From an uncultured Clostridia bacterium (lineage in GTDB: Bacteria > Bacillota > Clostridia > Monoglobales > Monoglobaceae): a stretch of 5,467 nucleotides of DNA. How positions within the stretch are numbered: position 1 is the first letter of the stretch; each line of letters begins with the position of its first letter. A program made the translations under genes and the position numbers. The DNA lies in NCBI GenBank assembly GCA_945878965.1, contig CAMCUJ010000113.1, positions 1 to 5,467 on the forward strand, written 5' to 3'. Positions 1 to 5,425 of the stretch are shown here, one piece after another. Under the pieces are notes generated by a model, which ran no database searches, had not been told where the DNA came from, and worked only from the letters and a program-made list of their open reading frames with translations.

Positions 1-62
1 GATATATTGACAAAGAAGAAGAACAAGCGTATAATATTATCATAAGTAATATGAAATTTTAA
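1..62 (+). CDS. 3' end of an unidentified upstream gene (partial)
   Basis: The reading frame starting at base 3 is open from the window edge and stops at TAA 60-62. It encodes a short charged tail that begins Tyr-Ile-Asp-Lys and has three consecutive Glu, ending Asn-Met-Lys-Phe. The stop overlaps the AAGGAG ribosome binding site (61-66) of the next gene, and only 10 bases separate it from the next ATG. That is typical of an operon, so this is probably the C-terminus of a gene co-transcribed with the HAD hydrolase. Too little is visible to name the protein. The other two frames are closed by stops within this stretch. Confidence 0.6.
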   Translation, partial: YIDKEEEQAYNIIISNMKF

Positions 63-72
63 GGAGTAGTAT

Positions 73-714
73 ATGAAAATCAAGCTTATGATATTTGATA
101 TGGATGGAGTTATTTTTGACAGCGAGCCTATACATTATAATTCAAAGCTCAGAATTTTAGAGGATTTGGGACTTGAAAGAGAGCTTGACCTTAGCCGCCA
201 TGTGGGATTTCCGAGCGGAGAGTTCTGGCAGAGAATACTTAATGAAAACGGAATAAAGGACGTTACGGCAAAAGAGCTTGAAAACCGTCAGTATGATTAT
301 AATTTAGAAAGTATGAAAAATGAGAAGATTAATCTTACAAACGGTCTTTTGGAGCTTTTAGACGTACTTGATGCATGTGCAATAGATTGTGCCGTTGCTT
401 CATCCTCCGATAAATATTTTGTTGATAAGGTGCTTGATTATTTTGAAATAAAAAATCGCTTCAGAGCCGTAGTTTCGGGCGATGAAGTTATGCAGAAAAA
501 ACCTGCACCCGATGTATATTTAAAGGCTCTTAATGAATGCAATGTTTCTTCAGCCGATGCTCTTTGCATAGAGGATTCATTTATGGGGTCTTTGGCAGCC
601 GAAAATGCCGGAATAAGATGCATAGGTTATATTAATCCAACATCCGGACAGCAGGATTTATCAAATACCTTTGCGCAGATTGAGTCAATAGGAGATGTAA
701 TTGAGTATATATGA
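73..714 (+). CDS. HAD family hydrolase, beta-phosphoglucomutase/CbbY-like
   Basis: This is a cytoplasmic haloacid dehalogenase-superfamily phosphatase or phosphomutase of 213 residues, a normal length for the subfamily with a helical C1 cap. Motif I is DMDGV at residues 9-13, with D9 as nucleophile and D11 as general acid/base, followed by the FDSE stretch common in beta-phosphoglucomutase-like proteins. The cap spans roughly residues 16-85. Motif II is the Ser of VASSS (about S110). Motif III is the Lys of the KKPAPD segment (K143). Motif IV is CIEDS with E167/D168 for magnesium binding. All catalytic positions are intact. The ATG at 73 is preceded by AAGGAG with 6-base spacing. The gene sits between an upstream partial gene and a glycosyltransferase, which suggests a phosphosugar substrate linked to glycan synthesis, but the substrate cannot be read from the sequence. 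The fold and enzyme class are secure; the exact reaction is not. Confidence 0.93.
   Translation: MKIKLMIFDMDGVIFDSEPIHYNSKLRILEDLGLERELDLSRHVGFPSGEFWQRILNENGIKDVTAKELENRQYDYNLESMKNEKINLTNGLLELLDVLDACAIDCAVASSSDKYFVDKVLDYFEIKNRFRAVVSGDEVMQKKPAPDVYLKALNECNVSSADALCIEDSFMGSLAAENAGIRCIGYINPTSGQQDLSNTFAQIESIGDVIEYI
691..703 (+). promoter_or_regulatory. GGAG ribosome binding site deciding a TTG start
   Basis: GGAG at 691-694 lies 6 bases before TTG 701-703, inside the 3' end of the HAD gene. This is better Shine-Dalgarno spacing than any seen before the in-frame ATG codons at 728 and 749. Before ATG 749 there is only a GGTGG-like run ending about 11-12 bases upstream, which pairs poorly with the anti-SD. 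The evidence therefore leans towards the overlapping TTG start but does not settle it. Confidence 0.45.
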
Positions 715-1939
715 TTTATACTTGGTGATGGGTGGTGTAAATATTATTATGAATAAAAGGTCTGACAAAGGAATAATACTTTTTATGGGCGAGATGGTTC
801 TTCCGGAGGGAAATGCACCGGCACAGAGAACTATGTCGCTTTGTAAGTCTGCAAGAGATTTAGGGTATACACCTGTTTTAATAGGACTTACGGAATGGTC
901 ATATCCAAAGAAGGATATTTTGAGTACACTTAATGTATATAACGGCTTTGACTGCTACCTCCAGCCGTATCCGGTTAAGATTTCGCAGTGGGTGGAAAGA
1001 ATGTTCTCAATAAAGGATGCAATTAAGGTTATAAATCATTACGGAGTCGAAAACGTTAAGGCGATAGTTATAACCGATTATGATTTTATTGCACTTTATA
1101 AGCTGATGAGATATTGCAGAAAAAACAATATCCGTATAATAGGTGACTGTGTTGACTGGTATACAAAATCAAATCAGAAATTTCCGCTTAATATCTGTAA
1201 GGATATAGATACATTTATGAGAATGAGGGTTATATATCCTAAGATGGATTATATGATAGCTATAGGAACATTTCTTGAGGAGCACTATAAAAAATCTATA
1301 TATAATGTAGTTAAAATTCCTGTAACTGTTGATAAAAACGATGAGAAATGGAAGCTTGAAAATGAAAACTCGGACGATAATATACTTACTGTAGGCTATG
1401 CCGGAAATCCCGGAATACATCTTTCAAAGGAACGTATAGACTATCTTATAAAGGCGGCCTGTGAGCTTAACTCGGAGGGTTTTAAAATAAAGCTTAAGCT
1501 TTCGGGGTTTGAAGAATCTAACTACGAACAGGAGCTTTTGCCGCTTAAGAAGCTTCCGTTTTATAATGAAACGGTTGAATTTCACGGCAGACTTCCTCAT
1601 AAGGATTGCCTTAAGTTTATAGCAAAATGCGATGTTTCGGCGATAGTCAGAGAAGATAATATAGCAACACGGGCAGGTTTTCCGACTAAGCTTGGAGAAA
1701 GTCTTATGTGCGGAGTCCCGGTTATTTCAACTCCTACAATGAGCGTTTGCGAGTACATCAAAGACGGCTGCAATGGATTCTTAAGTGAAGATTTTACTTA
1801 CGATTCATTTAAAAGCACATTAAGAAGGGTTGCAGGTCTTGACAGAAATATTCTTAATGAAATCAAGAGAAATGCAAAAGAGGATATGTGTCTTACATAC
1901 GAAAAATTTACCGATGCATTTGAAGAAATTATATCTTAA
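701..1939 (+). CDS. GT4-like glycosyltransferase (GT-B fold)
   Basis: This is a probable cytoplasmic sugar transferase that moves a nucleotide-activated sugar onto a glycan or lipid-linked acceptor. Numbering is from TTG 701 (412 residues). The N-terminal Rossmann domain opens with a beta-strand, IILFMGEM (about 25-32), then a small-residue turn with GNAPAQR (37-43), as in GT4 enzymes. The linker to the donor-binding domain precedes TVGYAGNPG (230-238). The C-terminal domain carries EFHGRLPH (293-300), then FPTKLGESLMCGVPVIST (about 327-344). That segment is the nucleotide-sugar binding region, with E333 in the place of the conserved Glu. There are no signal peptide or membrane segments. The first 16 residues before Met17 (ATG 749) precede the fold and may not be translated; starting at 749 gives 396 residues. 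From TTG the gene overlaps the HAD gene by 14 bases, and from ATG 749 the gap is 34 bases. It is the last gene before a terminator. Capsule, exopolysaccharide or teichoic-acid-like glycan synthesis is inferred. Sugar and acceptor are unknown. Confidence 0.85.
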   Translation: MSIYDLYLVMGGVNIIMNKRSDKGIILFMGEMVLPEGNAPAQRTMSLCKSARDLGYTPVLIGLTEWSYPKKDILSTLNVYNGFDCYLQPYPVKISQWVERMFSIKDAIKVINHYGVENVKAIVITDYDFIALYKLMRYCRKNNIRIIGDCVDWYTKSNQKFPLNICKDIDTFMRMRVIYPKMDYMIAIGTFLEEHYKKSIYNVVKIPVTVDKNDEKWKLENENSDDNILTVGYAGNPGIHLSKERIDYLIKAACELNSEGFKIKLKLSGFEESNYEQELLPLKKLPFYNETVEFHGRLPHKDCLKFIAKCDVSAIVREDNIATRAGFPTKLGESLMCGVPVISTPTMSVCEYIKDGCNGFLSEDFTYDSFKSTLRRVAGLDRNILNEIKRNAKEDMCLTYEKFTDAFEEIIS

Positions 1940-1980
1940 ATTTTATTAAAACAGAATTAATGTAATATACAGTATAAGTA

Positions 1981-2018
1981 TGTCCGCCCTGCCGAAAAAG
2001 AGGGCGGACAAAGTTTTG
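1981..2018 (+). terminator. Hairpin terminator of the HAD/glycosyltransferase operon, possibly bidirectional
   Basis: TGTCCGCCCT (1981-1990) and AGGGCGGACA (2001-2010) form a perfect 10-bp GC-rich stem with a 10-base loop. It lies 42 bases after the glycosyltransferase stop. On the + strand it is followed by AAGTTTTGTG, a short T-run. On the - strand the trailing sequence is T-containing but interrupted. Because rlmH converges on it from the other side, the hairpin may stop both transcripts, working better on the + strand. Confidence 0.75.
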
Positions 2019-2021
2019 TGC

Positions 2022-2049
2022 GGCGGCATTTCGCTAAGTGGTAAAGCGG
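2022..2049 (+). pseudogene. Possible tRNA-Cys-like 5' fragment
   Basis: GGCGGCAT (2022-2029) matches the usual 5' acceptor arm of bacterial tRNA-Cys. It is followed by a D-arm-like element: CGCT (2032-2035), loop AAGTGGTAA (2036-2044), AGCG (2045-2048), a perfect 4-bp stem with the conserved GG in the loop. The stretch between the two parts is about two bases longer than in normal tRNA-Cys. No anticodon arm, no TpsiC arm (GGTTCAAATCC type) and no pairing TGCCGCC follow, because the rlmH coding end begins at 2058. It can only be a remnant or a chance resemblance. Confidence 0.25.
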
Positions 2050-2057
2050 TTTCTTAG

Positions 2058-2540
2058 CTATTTATGATACGGTGTTTTGTTTGCGATACAGAATGCACGG
2101 TATATTTGCTCAAGAAGAACAATTCGCATAAGCTGATGCGGAAATGTCATTTTGGAAAAGCTGAGTTTTAAATCCGAACGTGATTTAACAGAGTCTGAAA
2201 GCCCTAAGGAACCGCCGATTATAAAGTTTATGCAGGATATTCCGCTTACCGAAAGATTGCTTATCGTTTCGGATAATTCTTCCGAGGACTGCTGTTTGCC
2301 CTCTATGCAAAGTGCAATGGTGTAAGATGAATTTGGAATTTTTTCAAGAATACGTTCTCCCTCACGCTCTAAAACCTTTGCTGTTTCGGCAGGACTTGAA
2401 ATATTTGATGTAGATTCGTCTTTGAGTTCGATTATTTTTATGTTTGCATATCTGCTTATTCTTTTGCTGTATTCGGATATTGCATCGGCGAAAAATTTTT
2501 CTTTAATTTTTCCTACGCATATTATGTTTACTGTAAGCAT
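2058..2540 (-). CDS. rlmH: 23S rRNA (pseudouridine(1915)-N3)-methyltransferase RlmH
   Basis: RlmH is a SPOUT-class, S-adenosylmethionine-dependent enzyme. It methylates N3 of pseudouridine 1915 in helix 69 of 23S rRNA, acting on assembled 70S ribosomes as a homodimer. The 160-residue length matches the family (about 155-160). The protein starts MLTVNIICVGKIKEKFF. It carries the SAM-binding trefoil-knot segment FIIGGSLGLSD (about 106-116) and the MTFPHQLMRIVLLEQIYRA stretch (131-149), and it ends in TPYHK, the conserved C-terminal Tyr-His-basic tail. The ATG at 2538-2540 is preceded on the same strand by AAAGGTG about 10 bases upstream. It is the last gene of the - strand group, 79 bases after the WalR-like regulator with a stem-loop in the gap. 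It converges on the glycosyltransferase operon. RlmH lies close to the wal operon in bacilli, which fits this position. Confidence 0.97.
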   Translation of the reverse strand: MLTVNIICVGKIKEKFFADAISEYSKRISRYANIKIIELKDESTSNISSPAETAKVLEREGERILEKIPNSSYTIALCIEGKQQSSEELSETISNLSVSGISCINFIIGGSLGLSDSVKSRSDLKLSFSKMTFPHQLMRIVLLEQIYRAFCIANKTPYHK

Positions 2541-2588
2541 CTTTAAAATTCACCTTTTCTTTGTTTAATTTCATTTAGAGAATAACTA

Positions 2589-2613
2589 AGGCCGGCAATC
2601 TAATTGCCGACCT
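2589..2613 (-). terminator. Stem-loop between walR and rlmH (weak or partial terminator)
   Basis: The arms 2589-2599 and 2603-2613 pair over 11 positions with a 3-base loop, starting 7 bases after the regulator's stop. The only non-Watson-Crick position (2592/2610) is a G-U wobble in a - strand transcript but would be a C-A mismatch on the + strand, so the structure belongs to the - strand RNA. The bases after it are T-rich but interrupted (TAGTTATTCTCT). Termination is probably incomplete and rlmH may be partly transcribed by read-through. Confidence 0.6.
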
Positions 2614-2619
2614 GAAATA

Positions 2620-3348
2620 TTATTCGGTATCCTCATCTTCGGTTTCTTCCTGTCTGAAGAAATAGCCTATACCACGCTTAGTAACAAGATACTTCGGGTG
2701 TGACGGGTCGTCCTCAAGTTTTTCACGAATTCTTCGGATAGTTACGTCAACCGTTCTGACATCTCCGAAATATTCATATGCCCATACATTTTCAAGTAAA
2801 CTCTTTCGTGAAAAGATTTTGTTAGGGTGTCTTGCCAGAAAGGTTATAAGCTCAAACTCACGTAGTGTAAGGTCAATGCGTTTGCCGTCCTTGTATAATT
2901 CATAGCGTTCAAACTCAAATTTCAGATTTCCGATAACCAAAGATTCCTGCGGTGTTTCATCTACATTTAATCTTTCAAAATCAGAGGTACTTCGTCTTAT
3001 ATTAGCTTTAACACGAGCCGAAATTTCACGAACACTGAAAGGCTTTGTTATGTAATCATCTGCACCAAGCTCAAGACCGAGTATTTTATCAACTTCATCC
3101 TCTCTTGCCGTGAGCATTATAATAGGTGCATTTGAAAATTCACGTATCTTTTTGCATACGTCAAAGCCGTTCATTTTCGGAAGCATAATATCAAGCAGAA
3201 TTATATCCGGAGATAACATACGTGCTTTATTAAGTCCGTCCTCTCCGTTGTATGCCTCAAAAACCATATAGCCGTCCCTTTGAAGATTTATTTTTAATAT
3301 CTCAACTATAGGCTTTTCATCATCGATAACCAATACTTTCTTTTCCAT
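2620..3348 (-). CDS. walR: WalR-like OmpR/PhoB-family response regulator
   Basis: This is a cytoplasmic two-component transcription regulator of 242 residues. The receiver domain (about 3-118) has the acidic pair D9/D10, phospho-acceptor D53 in LLDIMLP, switch residue T80 in IIMLTA, and K102 in the TKPFS motif. The C-terminal winged-helix domain (about 136-231) contains LTLREFELI and the stretch EYFGDVRTVDVTIRR, which closely resembles WalR (YycF), the essential regulator of cell-wall turnover in Firmicutes. The tail after about 233 is very acidic (EETEDEDTE). The ATG at 3346-3348 has AGGGAG 11 bases upstream. Its own extended -10 promoter lies about 80 bases before the start. A cell-wall peptidase lies upstream and rlmH downstream, which supports the WalR assignment. 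No histidine kinase gene is present in the window, whereas walK normally follows walR. It could instead be a paralogous PhoB-type regulator. The family is certain and orthology to WalR is likely. Confidence 0.9.
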   Translation of the reverse strand: MEKKVLVIDDEKPIVEILKINLQRDGYMVFEAYNGEDGLNKARMLSPDIILLDIMLPKMNGFDVCKKIREFSNAPIIMLTAREDEVDKILGLELGADDYITKPFSVREISARVKANIRRSTSDFERLNVDETPQESLVIGNLKFEFERYELYKDGKRIDLTLREFELITFLARHPNKIFSRKSLLENVWAYEYFGDVRTVDVTIRRIREKLEDDPSHPKYLVTKRGIGYFFRQEETEDEDTE

Positions 3349-3385
3349 ACTGTTTTCAACTCCCTGATAACTTTTATCATAAGCT

Positions 3386-3407
3386 TAAAAATAGACTGCT
3401 GTCCTAT
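3386..3407 (-). other. Weak terminator-like hairpin in the walR leader
   Basis: On the - strand ATAGGAC (3407-3401) can pair with GTCTAT (3396-3391) around a 4-base loop, with one bulged G, and a T-run follows at about 3391-3386. It lies between the peptidase stop and the walR start, downstream of the predicted walR promoter. It could stop read-through from the peptidase or act as a leader structure, but the stem is short and may mean nothing. Confidence 0.25.
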
Positions 3408-3427
3408 ATCTTCAATAAAAGTAATTA

Positions 3428-3436
3428 ATTATAACA
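3428..3436 (-). promoter_or_regulatory. Extended -10 sigma-A promoter for walR
   Basis: On the - strand the sequence reads TGTTATAAT, a perfect TGnTATAAT extended -10 element (the TATAAT is 3433-3428). The position 17 bases upstream (3456-3451) reads AATCAG, a poor -35, which is usual for extended -10 promoters. Transcription should start near 3421, giving a leader of about 70 bases before the ATG at 3348. This makes the regulator independent of the peptidase gene. Confidence 0.6.
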
Positions 3437-3458
3437 CCACACAACTAACGCTGATTTA

Positions 3459-4973
3459 TTAATATGAAACATAGCCAAGAGGGTCAGTAAACTGACTGTT
3501 TACTTTAACCTCAAAGTGAAGATGAGTTCCGGTACTGCGGCCGGTACTGCCCATATTTGCAATATGCTCGCCCTTTGAAACACGCTGACCCACTGAAACG
3601 TTAAGAGAAGCACAATGACCGTATGCAGTCTGATAACCGTTTTCGTGGTCAATTATAACGTAGTTTCCGTATCCGTCCATCCAGCCGGCATATGTAACTC
3701 TGCCGCCGTCCGCCGCAACTATAGGAGAATTATAAGCACCGGCGATATCAATTCCGTTGTGTCTTCTTCCCCATCTTGCTCCGTAACGTGATGAAAGACT
3801 TCCGTATGCCGGACGTATAAATGAACCCGAACCTGTAGTAGACGGTCTTTCCTTTGTTCCTATTCTCTCAACCTTAGCAACGGGTTCAACTATAGTTTCA
3901 CTTGAAAGAACGTTCTTTTCAACTTCAACATCATTTATTTTTGTTACTCTGGCAAGCACCTTCGCCTGACCGTTTACTCCCTCTGTTTCAACCTCAACAA
4001 CATCATTATACATAGAGCTGTCCTCTATTTTTTCCGTTCCGTAAGGAATAGCTTCTGTAAATTCAAGGGTCTGCGTACTCTTTACCGATAAAAGAGGAAC
4101 TGTTTCTTCGACATTGATAGACATTCCCTCGTGAATTGTTTCGGTGAGTCCCTCGTTCAAAGCTAAAATTTTATCAACGGTTGTATCGTGATCTCTTGCA
4201 ATCTGCCAAAGAGTATCATCTTCCTTAGTGATATAAGCGGCTGTTTCTTTAGTATCTCCGCCAAGATAAGCCAATGCTTCTTCCGGAGTCTTAAGCATAC
4301 CTATATTGAGGAAGTTTTCGCTTATTTTAACGTCTTCGCAGAACTCAATAACGGTATCATCTGTAATTTCACCCGTTATAAACTGAGTTTTATATTTGTT
4401 TAAAACCCAGTTTGCAGCTTCTTCGGTTGCAACTCCGAAAAGAGGAGTTCCGTCTATATCTATAGAATAACAGTTTACCAAGTATCCGACATTGTTAAGA
4501 AGCTTTGAGCTTAACTCCGAAGCCGTTGCAGCCTCTTTCTCGGATACAATTCGACGAACAAAAACGGGTTCTTTTTCATAGGTTCTGCCGTTACCCATTT
4601 CCAAAACCTTGTTTTTTACCGAGTCTATAGCCTCAAGTACTACGCTTTGTTCGGTTACAAGTCCTACCGTTTCACCGTCAATCAGAACTTCATAACCGAG
4701 TTTGTAGTCTGTGGCGTTAATTCCCATACACACTAAAACTCCTGCTATGGCTGTAGCTGCAAATCTTAAAACTATAGGTCTGAGCCATGTTTTTGAAGCC
4801 TTGCTGCTGTGGTATTTGTCCGAAATGTTAAAAAAAACATTCTTAACCGGTATAAGTGCTGTCTTAAGCTTGTTGTCAAATCTCTTAAGTTCTTTTTCGG
4901 CACTTAAATCAATCTTCTGCCATTCGCTTGGTTTAAGCTCAATTCTCTCCTTTTCTTTACTTTTGAAACTCAA
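3459..4973 (-). CDS. Membrane-anchored LysM-G5-M23 peptidase (murein endopeptidase)
   Basis: A 504-residue LytM/lysostaphin-class zinc metallopeptidase predicted to cut peptide cross-links in peptidoglycan on the outer face of the membrane. Residues 1-65 form a charged cytoplasmic N-terminus. A single hydrophobic span at about 67-84 acts as an uncleaved anchor. An extracellular segment (about 90-240) follows. A LysM domain (about 246-289, ITKEDDTLWQIARDH then a second helix and INVEE) binds glycan. A G5-type domain follows (about 293-374). A short linker rich in Ser, Thr and Gly leads to the M23 domain (about 384-500). Catalytic residues are intact: H405 and D409 in HNGID, H453 in YGH, and H484/H486 in THLHFE. 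The start is TTG 4973-4971 with GAGGTG 5 bases upstream; the next in-frame Met (83) lies inside the membrane span, so it cannot be the start. It is transcribed from its own upstream promoter and is followed by the WalR-like gene. A role in WalR-linked wall turnover is inferred. It could also be a non-hydrolytic activator, but the full zinc set argues for activity. Confidence 0.93.
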   Translation of the reverse strand: MSFKSKEKERIELKPSEWQKIDLSAEKELKRFDNKLKTALIPVKNVFFNISDKYHSSKASKTWLRPIVLRFAATAIAGVLVCMGINATDYKLGYEVLIDGETVGLVTEQSVVLEAIDSVKNKVLEMGNGRTYEKEPVFVRRIVSEKEAATASELSSKLLNNVGYLVNCYSIDIDGTPLFGVATEEAANWVLNKYKTQFITGEITDDTVIEFCEDVKISENFLNIGMLKTPEEALAYLGGDTKETAAYITKEDDTLWQIARDHDTTVDKILALNEGLTETIHEGMSINVEETVPLLSVKSTQTLEFTEAIPYGTEKIEDSSMYNDVVEVETEGVNGQAKVLARVTKINDVEVEKNVLSSETIVEPVAKVERIGTKERPSTTGSGSFIRPAYGSLSSRYGARWGRRHNGIDIAGAYNSPIVAADGGRVTYAGWMDGYGNYVIIDHENGYQTAYGHCASLNVSVGQRVSKGEHIANMGSTGRSTGTHLHFEVKVNSQFTDPLGYVSY

Positions 4974-4984
4974 AAAATCACCTC
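4971..4984 (-). promoter_or_regulatory. GAGGTG ribosome binding site and TTG start of the M23 peptidase
   Basis: On the - strand GAGGTG (4984-4979) is followed after 5 bases (ATTTT) by TTG (4973-4971). The ATG that overlaps this site (4986-4984) runs into TGA after one codon, and the next in-frame ATG lies inside the membrane span. The TTG is therefore the only sensible start. Confidence 0.8.
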
Positions 4985-4991
4985 ATAAATA

Positions 4992-5019
4992 TTTGTAAAA
5001 AAAGAAATTATTTCGTCAA
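4992..5019 (-). promoter_or_regulatory. Possible second promoter close to the M23 gene
   Basis: On the - strand TTGACG (5019-5014) is separated by 16 bases from TACAAA (4997-4992), giving 5 of 6 and 4 of 6 matches to consensus. Transcription would start only some 10-15 bases before the ribosome binding site. In such AT-rich DNA the match could be chance. Confidence 0.3.
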
Positions 5020-5082
5020 TTAGATTTTTGATAATTATCTGCTTTAAAATTACAGTTTAATGTAAAAAAGCAATATAATTTA

Positions 5083-5111
5083 ATTGTACAATAAAATACG
5101 GATAAAATCAA
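5083..5111 (-). promoter_or_regulatory. Sigma-A promoter for the M23 peptidase
   Basis: On the - strand TTGATT (5111-5106) and TACAAT (5088-5083) are separated by exactly 17 bases, giving 4 of 6 and 5 of 6 matches to the sigma-A consensus. The predicted start near 5076 gives a leader of about 100 AT-rich bases. No riboswitch-like fold or tandem WalR box was recognised in this leader. Confidence 0.6.
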
Positions 5112-5141
5112 GTCTTTTTTTAAAATTTTTATGTATTTAAA

Positions 5142-5279
5142 ATGTTGATAATTACATTTTCTAACGATACACCTGAAGAACTGTTTATATACTTCTTTTT
5201 CGTGCCGGTTGATGTAATAATTTTAGGAATGATAGTTGAATACTTTATATGTAGAATTTTAAAACGAAATAAAAAATAA
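5142..5279 (+). CDS. Possible 45-residue single-span membrane peptide
   Basis: ATG 5142 opens a 45-codon frame ending at TAA 5277-5279. The peptide has a short polar start containing DTPEE. A strongly hydrophobic stretch at about residues 14-32 contains three Phe in a row and VDVIILGMIV. The tail is basic (CRILKRNKK). This membrane-span-plus-positive-tail layout, and the G-x-I-x-x-Y-x-I-C-x-x-L pattern near its end, resemble small hydrophobic toxin or holin-like peptides common in Clostridia; that likeness comes from memory and is not a search result. Against it, no Shine-Dalgarno sequence precedes the ATG, the region is very AT-rich, and the + strand -10-like TATAAT at 5074-5079 has no good -35. 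It lies in the divergent gap upstream of the peptidase and is followed by the fold-rich segment and terminator at 5291-5380, which would fit the 3' end of its transcript. I would treat it as a candidate only. Confidence 0.35.
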   Translation: MLIITFSNDTPEELFIYFFFVPVDVIILGMIVEYFICRILKRNKK

Positions 5280-5290
5280 TACCTACAAGA

Positions 5291-5355
5291 GCCGGATTTA
5301 ATGCCGGCAAAGACGGGGTACTATTCAAGAATGCTGAAAAAGTCGCATTTTTGAG
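5291..5355 (+). other. Fold-rich segment ahead of a + strand terminator
   Basis: GC content rises here compared with the flanking AT-rich DNA. Two stem-loops precede the terminator: GCCGG/CCGGC (5291-5295 with 5304-5308), and an 11-position stem pairing 5324-5334 with 5345-5355 around a 10-base loop. The second contains two G-U pairs that work only in a + strand transcript. The same stretch is also an open frame (5273-5359) without a start codon whose TAA directly abuts the terminator, so it could be the decayed 3' end of a gene rather than a structured RNA. No known riboswitch core was recognised. Confidence 0.35.
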
Positions 5356-5357
5356 GT

Positions 5358-5390
5358 AAGAGGCGGAAATTCCGCCTCTTTTGCTTGTTT
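5358..5390 (+). terminator. Strong intrinsic terminator on the + strand
   Basis: AAGAGGCGGAA (5358-5368) and TTCCGCCTCTT (5370-5380) form a perfect inverted repeat, 11 bases per arm around a single base. In RNA the innermost pairs open to make a loop. The bases TCTTTTGCTTGTTT from 5377 onward supply a T-run on the + strand, while the - strand side (ACCTCAAAAATG) does not. This implies that something is transcribed rightward across 5142-5357. Confidence 0.8.
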
Positions 5391-5425
5391 GGGAATGAGT
5401 GATGTATTGAATAAAAAATGCAAAA

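Noticed and set aside
438..623. Open frame on the - strand inside the HAD hydrolase gene
   Set aside because: It lies wholly opposite a gene with intact catalytic motifs and shows no recognisable domain, so it is a shadow frame.
1169..1420. Open frame on the - strand inside the glycosyltransferase gene
   Set aside because: It is low in complexity, rich in Ile and Tyr from reversed AT-rich codons, and opposite a convincing GT4-like coding region.
2022..2095. Complete functional tRNA gene
   Set aside because: No anticodon arm, TpsiC arm or 3' acceptor strand follows, and the region overlaps the end of rlmH.
3365..3379. Short palindrome TGATAA-CTT-TTATCA in the walR leader as an operator
   Set aside because: It has only six AT-rich bases per arm, does not overlap the predicted promoter, and is easily explained by chance.
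4188..4998. Two open frames on the + strand opposite the M23 peptidase
   Set aside because: Both are antisense to a multidomain protein with a complete active site. Their hydrophobic look comes from the complement of Lys/Glu-rich codons.
4974..5160. WalR box (TGTWAH-N5-TGTWAH) upstream of the M23 peptidase
   Set aside because: Several single TGTAA-type half-sites occur on both strands, but none has a second half at the right 11-base period. In such AT-rich DNA single halves are expected by chance.
5281..5380. Riboswitch (cyclic-di-GMP, purine, ZTP or similar)
   Set aside because: The conserved cores of these classes were not found, and the terminator is followed by a separate promoter, so it does not sit in the leader of a downstream gene within the window.
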